Of a DNA stretch of 64,000 nt, positions 1-8,509 are shown piece after piece. Source of the DNA: JALEFZ01 sp039817415. GTDB lineage: Bacteria; Bacteroidota; Bacteroidia; J057. The translations under genes were made by a program, and so were the position numbers. The stretch is from assembly GCA_039817415.1 (NCBI GenBank), contig JBCBVV010000005.1:124001-188000 (forward strand), read 5' to 3'. Position 1 is the first letter of the stretch; each line of letters opens with the position of its first letter. The notes below the pieces were generated by a model. The model searched no databases. It had not been told where the DNA came from and was given only the letters and a program-made list of their open reading frames with translations.

Positions 1-2277
1 TTCTCTGTTGGCTTGACCCCCACGGTATTGATCTTATATCCCCAAATCCTGATCAACTTTCTGAACTACCACCAAATCGTTCTCATGGCGGAATCGGGTA
101 TTGTGCTTCAGTTAATCCTTTTTGCCCTCGGGGTAGGACAAAAAATTAACCTCCTTGAGAAGAAAAATGCTGAAGTATTGAAGGATCAGCTCAGATCACA
201 AGAGGAAGCCAATAAAAAGCTCTTGCAGGCAGATAAGCTCAAGGATGAATTTCTCGCCAATACTTCTCATGAATTACGAACTCCCTTAAATGGCATTTTG
301 GGGCTATCCGAAGCCATTTATGAAGGAGTAACGGGTCCAGTAAATGAAGAAACCAGAGACAACCTCTCTATGATTATGAGTTCTGCCAAGCGTTTGAGTG
401 GCTTGGTAAATGATATATTAGATTTCTCTAAGCTGAGGAATTACGACATTGAATTACAGCTCAGGCCCTTGGATTTCCGATCATTGGCTCATGTGGTCAT
501 GAGAATCTCCGAATCACTTTTAGGAGGAAAAGACCTAGCGTTAAAGACCGATATACCCAATGATCTCACTCCCGTTAAGGCTGATGAAAACCGCCTTCAA
601 CAAATCCTCTACAACCTAATCGGCAATTCCATCAAATTTACAGATGCTGGATCGGTTACGCTTAAAGCTGAGCCTAAGGAAGGCTTTCTGCTTATTTCTG
701 TTATTGATACAGGGGTGGGTATAGCACCTGAGAAGCAAAGCCGAATCTTCGAGTCCTTCGAACAAGGAGATGGTTCGGTTGCCCGTGAATATGGAGGAAC
801 GGGGCTAGGATTGAGTATTACCAGACAATTGGTGGAATTACACGGAGGAGAGATAGGACTCAATTCTGTTGTCAATGAAGGCTCAACCTTCTTCTTCACC
901 CTTCCCATAGCTGAGAAAGAAGAGCACGAGGAGGTCCTCCAGTTTACGACCCAGCCCGGAGACTTTGCCCTTCATCAGCATGCTCCTTTCAAAGATGTTA
1001 CCATTTCTCCCAAACCAGTTGAATCCAATGATGAATTGAGTTACCACATCCTGGTGGTAGATGACGAACCCATTAACCGCCAGGTACTTAAAAATCATTT
1101 GTCCACACAGTCCTACTTTGTCACAACGGTAGTGAATGGGCTAGAGGCGCTTGAAATAGTCGAGTCGGGACAACATTTTGACCTCGTCCTTTTGGATGTG
1201 ATGATGCCCAAATTATCTGGTTTTGAGGTATGTCAAAAGATCAGGGAAAACCACTCTGCTTCTGAGCTTCCCATTATCATGATTACTGCAAAAAACCAGG
1301 TGGCTGATTTGGTTACAGGTCTCTCCTTTGGGGCCAATGACTATATCGTTAAACCCTTCTCTAAAAACGAACTGCTGGCTAGGATCAATACGCACTTGAA
1401 TTTGCTAGATATTCATGCTGCAACTAGTCGATTTGTCCCTTATGAATTCCTCAAATCTCTTGGTAAAGAGACGATTACAGAAGTAAAGCTTGGAGATCAA
1501 GTTGCTCGCGAAGGGACCATTATGTTTTCTGATATAAGGGGATATTCTCGTCTGGCAGAAGAAATGACTCCTGCCCAGACCTTTGCCTTCCTCAATGCCT
1601 ATCTCAGCAGGATGGGGCCAGAAATCCAACAACATAATGGTTTTGTCAATCAGTTTTATGGAGATGGGATCATGGCTCTTTTTCTAAATGAAGCCGAAGA
1701 TGCCCTGAAAGCCTCCATCAATATGATGGAAACCCTACATCTCTACAATGCTGAGCGTATGGAAAAGAATCGTGAGCCCCTTAAAATTGGGATCGGGCTC
1801 CACACAGGTTCTTTGATGATGGGGATGATTGGCGACAAAAAACGTCTCGATACAGGATTGGTAGCAGATACTGTAAACGTAACCAGCCGAATTGAAGGGC
1901 TAACAAAACTGTATGGAGCCCCCATCATGCTGAGTCAGGAGATCTATGAAGCCCTTCCCGAGCCGGAGAAATTCCATCTTCGCTACCTAGGAAAGGTTCA
2001 ATTAAAGGGGAGAAATGAGGTCATGAAGATGTATGAATGTATCGATGGCCTTGAAAAGCAGGAATATTTATTGAAAAAGGCCACTCTTGAAAACTTTCAA
2101 CTAGGGATTGAGGCCTTCTACCATAAGAAGTTTGCCGAAGCCGAAAGGGCATTCAAAGCCACCCTTACAGAAAATCCACTTGATGAGGCGGCTCAATATT
2201 ACTTGGCGGAAACCCAATTGGCACTGACCCTCAAGGATTGGGACAGTTGGAGCGGCGTCAGGGTGATGGGGGGATAA
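1..2277 (+). CDS. Hybrid histidine kinase / response regulator / class III nucleotide cyclase (5' end outside window)
   Basis: The reading frame is open to the left edge, so the N-terminus is missing. The first ~45 visible residues (counted from the TTG at 13) are hydrophobic and look like the end of a membrane sensor, possibly 7TMR-DISM type (inference). Then come a HisKA domain with phospho-acceptor His86 in SHELRTPLNG, a HATPase domain (~185-300, with DTGVGIA and GGTGLGL), a receiver (~343-460, phospho-Asp in LLDVMMPK), and a class III adenylate/guanylate cyclase domain (~490-670) with both metal Asp motifs, FSDIRG and YGDGIMALF. TPR-like helices close the protein. The position usually Lys in adenylate cyclases reads Gln (NQFYGD), and the usual Thr/Asp of the second purine contact reads Gly (DTGLVAD), so the nucleotide product cannot be assigned. 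Family assignment is secure; substrate and signal are unknown. Confidence 0.93.
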   Translation, partial: FSVGLTPTVLILYPQILINFLNYHQIVLMAESGIVLQLILFALGVGQKINLLEKKNAEVLKDQLRSQEEANKKLLQADKLKDEFLANTSHELRTPLNGILGLSEAIYEGVTGPVNEETRDNLSMIMSSAKRLSGLVNDILDFSKLRNYDIELQLRPLDFRSLAHVVMRISESLLGGKDLALKTDIPNDLTPVKADENRLQQILYNLIGNSIKFTDAGSVTLKAEPKEGFLLISVIDTGVGIAPEKQSRIFESFEQGDGSVAREYGGTGLGLSITRQLVELHGGEIGLNSVVNEGSTFFFTLPIAEKEEHEEVLQFTTQPGDFALHQHAPFKDVTISPKPVESNDELSYHILVVDDEPINRQVLKNHLSTQSYFVTTVVNGLEALEIVESGQHFDLVLLDVMMPKLSGFEVCQKIRENHSASELPIIMITAKNQVADLVTGLSFGANDYIVKPFSKNELLARINTHLNLLDIHAATSRFVPYEFLKSLGKETITEVKLGDQVAREGTIMFSDIRGYSRLAEEMTPAQTFAFLNAYLSRMGPEIQQHNGFVNQFYGDGIMALFLNEAEDALKASINMMETLHLYNAERMEKNREPLKIGIGLHTGSLMMGMIGDKKRLDTGLVADTVNVTSRIEGLTKLYGAPIMLSQEIYEALPEPEKFHLRYLGKVQLKGRNEVMKMYECIDGLEKQEYLLKKATLENFQLGIEAFYHKKFAEAERAFKATLTENPLDEAAQYYLAETQLALTLKDWDSWSGVRVMGG

Positions 2278-2283
2278 AAATTC

Positions 2284-2310
2284 AGGGAATGGGCTCCCCC
2301 ATTCCCTTTA
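2284..2310 (+). terminator. Hairpin downstream of the kinase/cyclase gene
   Basis: A perfect 10-bp inverted repeat (2284-2293 with 2298-2307) has a four-base loop and lies 7 nt after the stop codon. The T-run is poor, so it may be an RNA 3'-end hairpin rather than a strong intrinsic terminator. Confidence 0.55.
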
Positions 2311-2478
2311 CAACTACTACAATTTCCCAATCTGAAAAAGGGTAAAACTGTTTCGAAACCAATAGGCTAGGCTCTACCTAATAACCTTTATCCTTTCGTA
2401 GCTTATATCCACTAGGATGTAACCTCCGCATCCTATTGCGTATATTGCAAGGCCGAAAAACATTTAGGAACCAAGGGA

Positions 2479-3726
2479 ATGAAGTTTGTCGATTTTGGAA
2501 TAGAGGAAGAGTTGGGCAGGAGCCTGGCAGATTTGGGTTATAAAAAACCTACTGACATACAGTATAAAGCCATTCCTTCCATCATGAAGGGAGAGGATGT
2601 ATTGGCGATTGCACAAACTGGAACGGGAAAGACAGCCGCCTTTGCCATTCCGACTATCAATGCCCTACACCGAGCCAAAACGTCTAAAAGGTCCATGGGG
2701 GTAAGATGTTTGGTCATGGTCCCTACGCATGAATTGGCGATTCAGGTGTCAGGGGTTTTCGGAAAGATCGGTAAACATACAAGGGTAAAGGCCTTTGGAA
2801 TATTTGGAGGGGTCGATCAGGATCCTCAGATTCAGCAGCTCAACAAGGGAATTGATATTGTTATTGCTACCCCAGGGCGTATGTTCGACCTGGTCCATCA
2901 GGGATTTCTAGACCTCAGAACAGTAGAAGTCCTTATTTTGGATGAGGCAGACCACATGCTGGATTTGGGCTTTTACAAGGATATTCAGGACCTGATCAGG
3001 TTGTTGCCACGTAAGCGTCAAACACTTTTCTTTTCGGCTACCATCGATGAGAAGATCAAGAAATTGGCCTATTCAATCGTTAAGAATCCTATTCGAATTC
3101 AAATTTCCCCTAAGAATCCAGTTGCCAAAAATATTGACCACGGAGTAGCTATGATCGCCATGGATGACAAGCGATTTTTCCTGGAAAGATTAGTGGAAGA
3201 GGATCCTGATGCCAAAATGCTGGTGTTTGTCCGGACACAGGTACGTGCAGAAAGGGTTTCCAAGGCCATGGGGCGAGTAGATATCGGCAGTGAGACCCTT
3301 CACGGAGGCAAGGACCAAGACCAACGCATAGAATCTCTTCAAAGATTTCGCGAGAGCCACATAAAGATGCTCATCGCTACTGATGTAAGTGCTAGAGGGA
3401 TAGATGTACCGGACGTCGACTATGTAGTCAATTATGACCTACCAGATCGTGGGGACGTATACGTACACAGAGTCGGCCGTACGGGTAGAGGAAAAAGGAG
3501 AGGAATGGCCGTGTCTTTCTGCAGTGAGCAGGAACAAGAATACCTGGATAAAATTGAGACGTACATTGGGGATTCGATTAAGCGCTTGACCATTGGCAAA
3601 CAAACCTATCGAGAAACACTTGATCAATATGGGAAGGAAACCGACTGGCGTTCTCTGGTCGATGATATGGAAAAGGAGGACGTAGAGATCAAACAGAAAA
3701 AACGCAAGAAGAAAAATAGAAGATAA
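2479..3726 (+). CDS. DEAD-box ATP-dependent RNA helicase (RhlE-like)
   Basis: All superfamily 2 DEAD-box motifs are present in order: the Q motif (Gln28), Walker A AQTGTGKT (45-52), motif Ia PTHELA, TPGR, DEAD (155-158), SAT (186-188), the motif V region ATDVSARGID, and HRVGRTGRG. The 415-residue protein ends in a Lys/Arg-rich tail, common in RhlE-type helicases that contact rRNA or mRNA. The role is probably RNA unwinding in ribosome assembly or cold adaptation (family knowledge, not shown here). It stands alone: a hairpin precedes it and a bidirectional terminator follows 20 nt after the stop. The ATG at 2479 puts the Q motif at the usual distance from the N-terminus. Confidence 0.95.
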   Translation: MKFVDFGIEEELGRSLADLGYKKPTDIQYKAIPSIMKGEDVLAIAQTGTGKTAAFAIPTINALHRAKTSKRSMGVRCLVMVPTHELAIQVSGVFGKIGKHTRVKAFGIFGGVDQDPQIQQLNKGIDIVIATPGRMFDLVHQGFLDLRTVEVLILDEADHMLDLGFYKDIQDLIRLLPRKRQTLFFSATIDEKIKKLAYSIVKNPIRIQISPKNPVAKNIDHGVAMIAMDDKRFFLERLVEEDPDAKMLVFVRTQVRAERVSKAMGRVDIGSETLHGGKDQDQRIESLQRFRESHIKMLIATDVSARGIDVPDVDYVVNYDLPDRGDVYVHRVGRTGRGKRRGMAVSFCSEQEQEYLDKIETYIGDSIKRLTIGKQTYRETLDQYGKETDWRSLVDDMEKEDVEIKQKKRKKKNRR

Positions 3727-3746
3727 ATCAAGTTTCTCAATACAAA

Positions 3747-3766
3747 AAGGCCCCAAATGGGGCCTT
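3747..3766. terminator. Bidirectional intrinsic terminator between convergent genes
   Basis: A perfect 8-bp GC-rich stem (3747-3754 with 3759-3766) has a 4-nt loop, with A residues on the left giving U residues on the minus strand. It sits between the helicase and the convergent Cys-rich protein gene and can serve both. Confidence 0.75.
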
Positions 3767-3789
3767 CTACCATATGATGGATAGGGGGC

Positions 3790-4242
3790 TTATCCTTTTT
3801 TACATGGAACCTTGCGGGCACGTACCTTACAAGGCTTCCCTTGCTTACATATACATCGTATTTCCTTCCGCGGCTGAACCTTGCCATCTCGGTTTTTGTC
3901 TAGCCAAAACATGGCGCAATCGTCGCATCCCTTTCCTTTCATACAACCCAACTGGTAGCAGTTTCCTTTGTATTGAAGAACAAATGGAGTAGGAACTCTT
4001 CTTACACCTTTTGGCAGCTTATACTTCTTCAAGATCTGTGGGGAAGCAGATTTGATTTGAGCTTTGCTTTGTGGGGCGATAGAGAAAAGAATATCTCTAG
4101 CGAACAGCTTCTCTGAGGTCATGATCTCGATGGGATTCTTAAACCATGGTGGTAGCGTATCATCGACTTGGGCCATGAGTTTTCCTGCGGTAAGCATGAA
4201 AAAGGTAATCAAAATAGAGGAGATGATTAATTTCGTTCTCAT
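3790..4242 (-). CDS. Secreted Cys-rich protein with an EF-hand-like loop, function unknown
   Basis: 150 residues with a clear Sec signal peptide (hydrophobic 5-20, cleavage probably after KLMA at 21-24). All eight cysteines lie in the last third (C95, C100, C106, C109, C130, C132, C138, C147), which suggests a disulfide- or metal-stabilised domain. Between Cys109 and Cys130 is a calcium-loop-like segment, DKNRDGKVQPRK (115-126), with Asp/Asn/Asp at loop positions 1, 3 and 5 and Gly at 6; position 12 is Lys, with Glu next to it, so the loop is not canonical. I do not recognise the family. Intrinsic terminators on both sides indicate a single-gene transcript. Confidence 0.75.
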   Translation of the reverse strand: MRTKLIISSILITFFMLTAGKLMAQVDDTLPPWFKNPIEIMTSEKLFARDILFSIAPQSKAQIKSASPQILKKYKLPKGVRRVPTPFVLQYKGNCYQLGCMKGKGCDDCAMFWLDKNRDGKVQPRKEIRCICKQGKPCKVRARKVPCKKG

Positions 4243-4330
4243 AATGTTGTTGATAAAGGTTTTTCAATCATTTGCTTATTGGTTTCTCCCCCTTCTAGAA
4301 GTGTAACACGGATTTTCCTTTTTTCTCGTA

Positions 4331-4364
4331 AAAAAACTGGCCATCCTTGTGGAATGGCCAGTTT
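4331..4364 (-). terminator. Intrinsic terminator of the patatin gene
   Basis: An 11-bp perfect stem (4334-4344 with 4354-4364) and 9-nt loop are followed on the minus strand by a run of U. It lies just past the stop of the minus-strand patatin gene and separates it from the Cys-rich protein gene. Confidence 0.85.
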
Positions 4365-4382
4365 GGACGATTTTTCGTCAAA

Positions 4383-6203
4383 TTATTTTTTATTCTCTGA
4401 TGGTTTTAACCATTCAGGACTGTCCTTCTCTAACCTATCTAGGGTATATGTATATCCTAAGTCCACAGCTTTGGAGAAAGCTTTCCAATTGATGATCCCA
4501 ATTTCATTTACGGGCGGCCTAAGATAATAATCGGACATGGCCATGTTTTCCTGTTGGTACCTATTTGAACCAAGAATGATGGACTTCCACAGGGTATGAA
4601 TGATTCTAGGGGCTCTTTTTTCAGTTACCAGTTTTTTGGTATTAAGCTTTTTCTCTGGTCCTTCTAGGTCAACCGCCACAATTCTACCTATTCCATCTTC
4701 TCTCATGACATCTACCGGAAGGTTGTTTAAGGCCCCACCATCGATGTACATGGTATTTTCACGGATAACTGGTGGCACAAGTCCAGGAATGGCCAGGCTA
4801 CACCTGATGGATTCCCACAATTCGCCCTCACGCAGAACTTCTACCCTGGCGGATTGGACATTGCTGCTGACACAAAAGAAATCTGTCCATAAATCCTCTA
4901 TATCATGGCCATCATACAGCTTCTGTAGCATCTGATTGAGTCTTTTGCCTCGGCTCAAAGAAATAGTGGGCAGCAAAAAGTAATCGCCAAAGGGGTTTTT
5001 GCGGGTAAAATTTGCCTTGGCTTGTTTGAACATTAGGTCATAATCCCTGTCCATGGCCATTTCTGCGGCAAATACAGCGCCCATGCTCGTCCCGGCAAAG
5101 TAATCGAACTCAATATTCGCCTCTTTGAGAGCCTTGAACACACCTAAATGCGCAAATCCTTTGGCTCCTCCACCTCCTAAAACCAATCCTAGGGTATTCC
5201 CGCTAATATGCCGTGCGAGTCGATCTATATCCCGATCTTGTCCCCAACGGACATGATAATGTCTGTCTACATCTCTATTTCTCAGCCATCTTCGGGTGTA
5301 TCTAGGCAGACGGTCATCATATTGATGGAGCAGAATCAAACCATGGTGGGTAGCAGATTCGGGAAACTCCTTTTTCAACCACACATTTTCCACCACACCT
5401 GGATCTCCTGCATCTTCAAAGTTCCCAATCATAAACAGACGATCCGCCTGTCTAAGGCTTCTTCTGGTCCAAGGGTCGAATTCATATCCAACCTCATAGA
5501 CCACAAAGTCAAAGCTATATTCCTGCTCATCTAGCCAATTGGTCATCTGCGCATGCATAGAATCTCCCTCTGTCACCTTGGAAGCATGCGCGATACCTGA
5601 AATTTTACTGATATTCTCTGGGCAGAGATACAGAACCTTCCCAAATTTTTTGAGACTCTTTACCAATCGTTGGGAGAACTCTTTGATAGGGACTCTACCC
5701 GTTAAAGGCAAAAGGGCAATGTTCACAACCGGTGGCTTCATTTTAGAAGCTGTCATGCGCTTGTTTACCCTATTGATGATGAGCTTGGATATATTAATGG
5801 CCGATCTTGGGTATTTCTGAACCAACTCATCAAAGGTTTCCCTAGAGATTTTAACCAACAGGCTGTCTCGAATCGAAAGAATATCTGCTGAACGTGGATC
5901 ACCCGTAAAAAGGGCCATTTCTCCTACGCTTTCGCCCTTGGTTACTTCACCAATGACCTTCTTGCCGCCATCGGTGTTTGCGATAAGCGCCTGCAATCTC
6001 CCACTAATGAGGATATACATGCTGTCTCCATGATCGCCTTGCCTTACCAACAATCTGTTGGCAGGTAATTCAATCCACTCCACAGCTGAAGCAAACTGCT
6101 CAAAAGTCTCGTCGTCCATTTCTCCAAAATATTTTTGGAGAGCTGGTCGAAGCCTTTGGGCCTTCAGTTCAGATTGGGAGGAAAGATGATATAGGTCAGA
6201 CAT
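4383..6203 (-). CDS. Cyclic-nucleotide-binding patatin-like phospholipase (NTE/RssA-like)
   Basis: 606 residues from the ATG at 6203. The N-terminal ~130 residues are a cNMP-binding beta-roll with a phosphate-binding cassette (GEMAL, then RSA at about 104-106). The C-terminal half is a patatin lipase: oxyanion glycine loop GGGGAKG (~342-348), nucleophile elbow GTSMG with Ser373, and the catalytic Asp in DGG (~488). This arrangement matches bacterial relatives of neuropathy target esterase, which hydrolyse membrane phospholipids or lysophospholipids. I prefer 6203 over an in-frame ATG at 6245 because the cNMP domain starts soon after and because a -7-like promoter element lies at 6244-6251. 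The nearby cyclase fusion could supply the ligand (inference). The catalytic dyad is intact. Confidence 0.93.
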   Translation of the reverse strand: MSDLYHLSSQSELKAQRLRPALQKYFGEMDDETFEQFASAVEWIELPANRLLVRQGDHGDSMYILISGRLQALIANTDGGKKVIGEVTKGESVGEMALFTGDPRSADILSIRDSLLVKISRETFDELVQKYPRSAINISKLIINRVNKRMTASKMKPPVVNIALLPLTGRVPIKEFSQRLVKSLKKFGKVLYLCPENISKISGIAHASKVTEGDSMHAQMTNWLDEQEYSFDFVVYEVGYEFDPWTRRSLRQADRLFMIGNFEDAGDPGVVENVWLKKEFPESATHHGLILLHQYDDRLPRYTRRWLRNRDVDRHYHVRWGQDRDIDRLARHISGNTLGLVLGGGGAKGFAHLGVFKALKEANIEFDYFAGTSMGAVFAAEMAMDRDYDLMFKQAKANFTRKNPFGDYFLLPTISLSRGKRLNQMLQKLYDGHDIEDLWTDFFCVSSNVQSARVEVLREGELWESIRCSLAIPGLVPPVIRENTMYIDGGALNNLPVDVMREDGIGRIVAVDLEGPEKKLNTKKLVTEKRAPRIIHTLWKSIILGSNRYQQENMAMSDYYLRPPVNEIGIINWKAFSKAVDLGYTYTLDRLEKDSPEWLKPSENKK

Positions 6204-6243
6204 GTAGTATGGGCCAATTGTCTGTAAATTAATCAATATGAAC

Positions 6244-6251
6244 AAAAATAG
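6244..6251 (-). promoter_or_regulatory. Possible Bacteroidota -7 element for the patatin gene
   Basis: The minus strand reads TATTTTTG, an exact match to TAnnTTTG, 40 nt before the preferred start. No good -33 TTTG is found at 18-21 nt, so the call is weak. Confidence 0.35.
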
Positions 6252-6416
6252 CAGGATGGCCCTTAATTTATTATAAGCATAACCCTTTTGAGGCCTCCAA
6301 GGTCATGGTCCTCATCTGAAAAAATCTTCATCATTTTGTAAGAAAGTCGGAGCACCCTATACAAAGGATATTGTACTTTCTCAGATGCGCATCTGGAAAT
6401 AACCTTCTTCCGAAAC

Positions 6417-6923
6417 ATGACGATACCTTCAGAACATGATTTTGCGGCAATATTGAGTCGAAACCGGTCCAGACTGGTTCGAATCTGCAGGATCTATGCC
6501 TACAACAGGGAGGACCAGGAAGATTTGTTCCAGGATATTACCTATCAGATCTGGCGATCCATGGGGAATTTCAAAGGAAATGCACAAATCGATACCTACC
6601 TGTACAGGATAGCCCTGAATACTGCGATGGTTTACAAAACGAAACAAAAAAGGCGTAAGCCTACCGTTGATGTAGACAAGACTATGGGTCCATCTTACGA
6701 AATGCATCTTGATGAAAGCTTAGATAAGGACAACAAACTGGCATGGCTCTATACGGCCATACGAAAGCTAAAACCCGTTGAGCAATCTCTCATCCTCCTC
6801 TATTTAGATGAACTCTCCTACGAAGAAATGGCCAAGATCACTGGGCTAACAGTCAACAACGTAGGCGTCAAGCTCAATCGTATCAAAAAGAAGTTGTCCG
6901 AAAAAGTCAAACAAGCAAACTGA
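6417..6923 (+). CDS. ECF-type RNA polymerase sigma-70 factor
   Basis: 168 residues, the usual length for a two-domain ECF sigma factor. Region 2 includes DQEDLFQDITYQIWRS and a YLYRIALN segment; region 4 carries the helix-turn-helix (LSYEEMAKITGLTVNNVGVK). The linker is charged. The TGA stop overlaps the ATG of the next gene (TGATG), so the two are translationally coupled. ECF factors normally pair with an anti-sigma factor, and the partner here is an unusual multi-spanning membrane protein. Target promoters are unknown. Confidence 0.94.
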   Translation: MTIPSEHDFAAILSRNRSRLVRICRIYAYNREDQEDLFQDITYQIWRSMGNFKGNAQIDTYLYRIALNTAMVYKTKQKRRKPTVDVDKTMGPSYEMHLDESLDKDNKLAWLYTAIRKLKPVEQSLILLYLDELSYEEMAKITGLTVNNVGVKLNRIKKKLSEKVKQAN

Positions 6924-7507
6924 TGGATTGGAAAGAAATACAAGAAGAGTGGAACAGAGAAGAGCAGGGAAACAAGGAGACCTTTTCCATTCCCGACCCT
7001 GCCAAAATAGAGTCAATCAGCAAAGAAATCTGGTTGTTTAACCTAGACCATAGCTGGGACAAATATTATTGGGGCGCCATCTTAGGATCGGTGATTACCC
7101 TAGCGTTATTGATAGCTGGCTTCATGTATCAAGAACCTAAAATCTTCTTCGCCTGTGCTTTGTTAGCGATTGCCACTATTTGCTGTCTGGTACTGGTTAC
7201 CCAAACCAAAAAGGTGGGACCGGAAATGGACATGAAAGTTTACCTTGGCGAGACGCTTAAGCATGCAAAAATTGCGAAAAGAATTGCATGGGTTCTCATG
7301 GTATTGGTAGCCTTGGTCAATCCGTTTTACACCTTTTTCAAGGATGGCTTTGATCCTAGCCATCCTACAGATTGGGCTGTGGCGGGTGGAATCATCGTTT
7401 TTGCTGGTCTCGCTCTAACGGCTTTTCACTACTTCCAAAAAAGCCACAGCAGCTATTACCATAAACTTCCGAAAGCCATAGAAGAAATTCTTGAAGAAAT
7501 GGGATAA
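6923..7507 (+). CDS. Multi-spanning membrane protein coupled to the ECF sigma factor
   Basis: 194 residues with a ~45-residue charged cytoplasmic N-terminus, then about four hydrophobic segments (roughly 50-68, 72-92, 120-140, 147-168) and a short charged C-terminal helix. The start codon overlaps the sigma-factor stop, which suggests that it controls or is controlled with that sigma factor. It lacks the zinc-finger HxxxCxxC motif of ZAS anti-sigma factors and the FecR architecture. An anti-sigma role is inference from position only; no enzymatic motif is visible. Confidence 0.8.
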   Translation: MDWKEIQEEWNREEQGNKETFSIPDPAKIESISKEIWLFNLDHSWDKYYWGAILGSVITLALLIAGFMYQEPKIFFACALLAIATICCLVLVTQTKKVGPEMDMKVYLGETLKHAKIAKRIAWVLMVLVALVNPFYTFFKDGFDPSHPTDWAVAGGIIVFAGLALTAFHYFQKSHSSYYHKLPKAIEEILEEMG

Positions 7508-7550
7508 AAAAACCCCGTTTTATAAAACTTTTTTCCCTCAAATACGATTA

Positions 7551-7578
7551 GATGTTTAAACACTAAAGTTTAAACATC
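7551..7578. promoter_or_regulatory. 11-bp perfect inverted repeat, candidate operator
   Basis: GATGTTTAAAC (7551-7561) is repeated inverted at 7568-7578 around a 6-nt spacer, ending 6 nt before the start of the SnoaL-like gene. The symmetrical AT-rich arms look like a site for a dimeric repressor (TetR/MarR size). Without a T-run or a GC-rich stem it is unlikely to be a terminator. Confidence 0.55.
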
Positions 7579-7584
7579 AATAAT

Positions 7585-7947
7585 ATGACTTACTTAGAAA
7601 AAGCTCAAGACATCTACGCTCAAATCGGACAGGGAAAGCTACTCGAAGCCTTTGATCAGTACTACTCAGACAATGTTGTCATGACGGAGCCTATGGGCAC
7701 ACGTGAAGGAAAAGTTGCTTGTAGAGAATACGAGATCCAGTTCCTCAACAGCATAGCTGAAGTACACGGACTAGAGGTAAAAAACATTGCCAGCGATGAG
7801 GAGAATGCGACTACCTTCATCGAAAATGTCCTAGACGTATCCTTCAAGGATGGGAACCGTGCCAAAATGGAACAGGTATCCGTACAGAAGTGGGAAGGAG
7901 ATCAAATCGTACACGAGCGTTTCTATTACGACCGTGGCGTAAACTAA
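7585..7947 (+). CDS. SnoaL-like / NTF2-fold protein
   Basis: 120 residues with the alpha+beta cone-fold pattern of SnoaL-like proteins: an N-terminal helix, the segment YYSDNVVMTEPMG, a central helix, then strands with EQVSVQKWEGDQIVHERF and a terminal Tyr/Asp. Members of this superfamily are small-molecule isomerases, hydratases or ligand-binding proteins; sequence alone does not tell which. No signal peptide, so it is cytoplasmic. It is monocistronic, with an inverted repeat upstream and a strong terminator downstream. The substrate is unknown. Confidence 0.82.
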   Translation: MTYLEKAQDIYAQIGQGKLLEAFDQYYSDNVVMTEPMGTREGKVACREYEIQFLNSIAEVHGLEVKNIASDEENATTFIENVLDVSFKDGNRAKMEQVSVQKWEGDQIVHERFYYDRGVN

Positions 7948-7981
7948 GACTTACCGAATTAGCCTTCGGCTGGAGCACGAG

Positions 7982-8013
7982 GCCAGTAGGATCATTCCTG
8001 CTGGCTTTTTTTT
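7982..8013 (+). terminator. Intrinsic terminator
   Basis: A 9-bp stem with one G:U pair (7982-7990 with 7997-8005), a 6-nt loop, then eight T residues. It is a textbook terminator for the SnoaL-like gene. Confidence 0.9.
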
Positions 8014-8046
8014 GTACCTTTTCCTCCATCAAAAAAGCTTACAAAT

Positions 8047-8508
8047 ATGAAACTGACCACTCTTCTACCTGCAAGCCTTCTTCTTTTCCTATTGGCGTGT
8101 ACATCTCCTACAGCTACTCCTTTGGAAGTTTCCTATCTCAATCCCCCCTCTGCACAGGGAAAAAACCTCCCCTACTCAGAAGTTGTCAAGGTTGGGCAGA
8201 CGCTATATCTCTCGGGTAAGATTGGAAAAAAGGCAGGGGAGAATACAGTGGTGGAAGGTGGCATTCAGGCGGAGACCAAACAAGTCATGGACAACATCAA
8301 GGAAGTACTCCAGCGTCACGGGGCAGATATGGATGACATTGTCAAGGTAACTGTCTTTCTGGCAGATATAGGGGAATGGGCAGCTATGAATGAAGTATAT
8401 ACAACCTATTTTCCGACCCACCGTCCTGCACGTTCTGCTGTAGGGGTAAATGGCCTGGCTAGAAATGCCAAAGTCGAAATTGAATGCATCGCTATATTAA
8501 AAAAATAG
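8047..8508 (+). CDS. RidA/YjgF-family lipoprotein
   Basis: 153 residues. The first 18 form a lipoprotein signal peptide ending in the lipobox LLAC (Cys18). The rest is a complete RidA-like domain: SGKIG, the segment TKQVMDNIKEVLQRHGADMDD, VTVFLADI, and the C-terminal RPARSAVGV (substrate-carboxylate Arg) plus VEIECIA (conserved Glu). Cytoplasmic RidA deaminates reactive enamine/imine intermediates; an exported, lipid-anchored form must act in the periplasm or at the outer membrane, where its substrate is unknown. It follows a strong terminator, so it has its own promoter. Confidence 0.9.
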   Translation: MKLTTLLPASLLLFLLACTSPTATPLEVSYLNPPSAQGKNLPYSEVVKVGQTLYLSGKIGKKAGENTVVEGGIQAETKQVMDNIKEVLQRHGADMDDIVKVTVFLADIGEWAAMNEVYTTYFPTHRPARSAVGVNGLARNAKVEIECIAILKK

Positions 8509-8509
8509 A

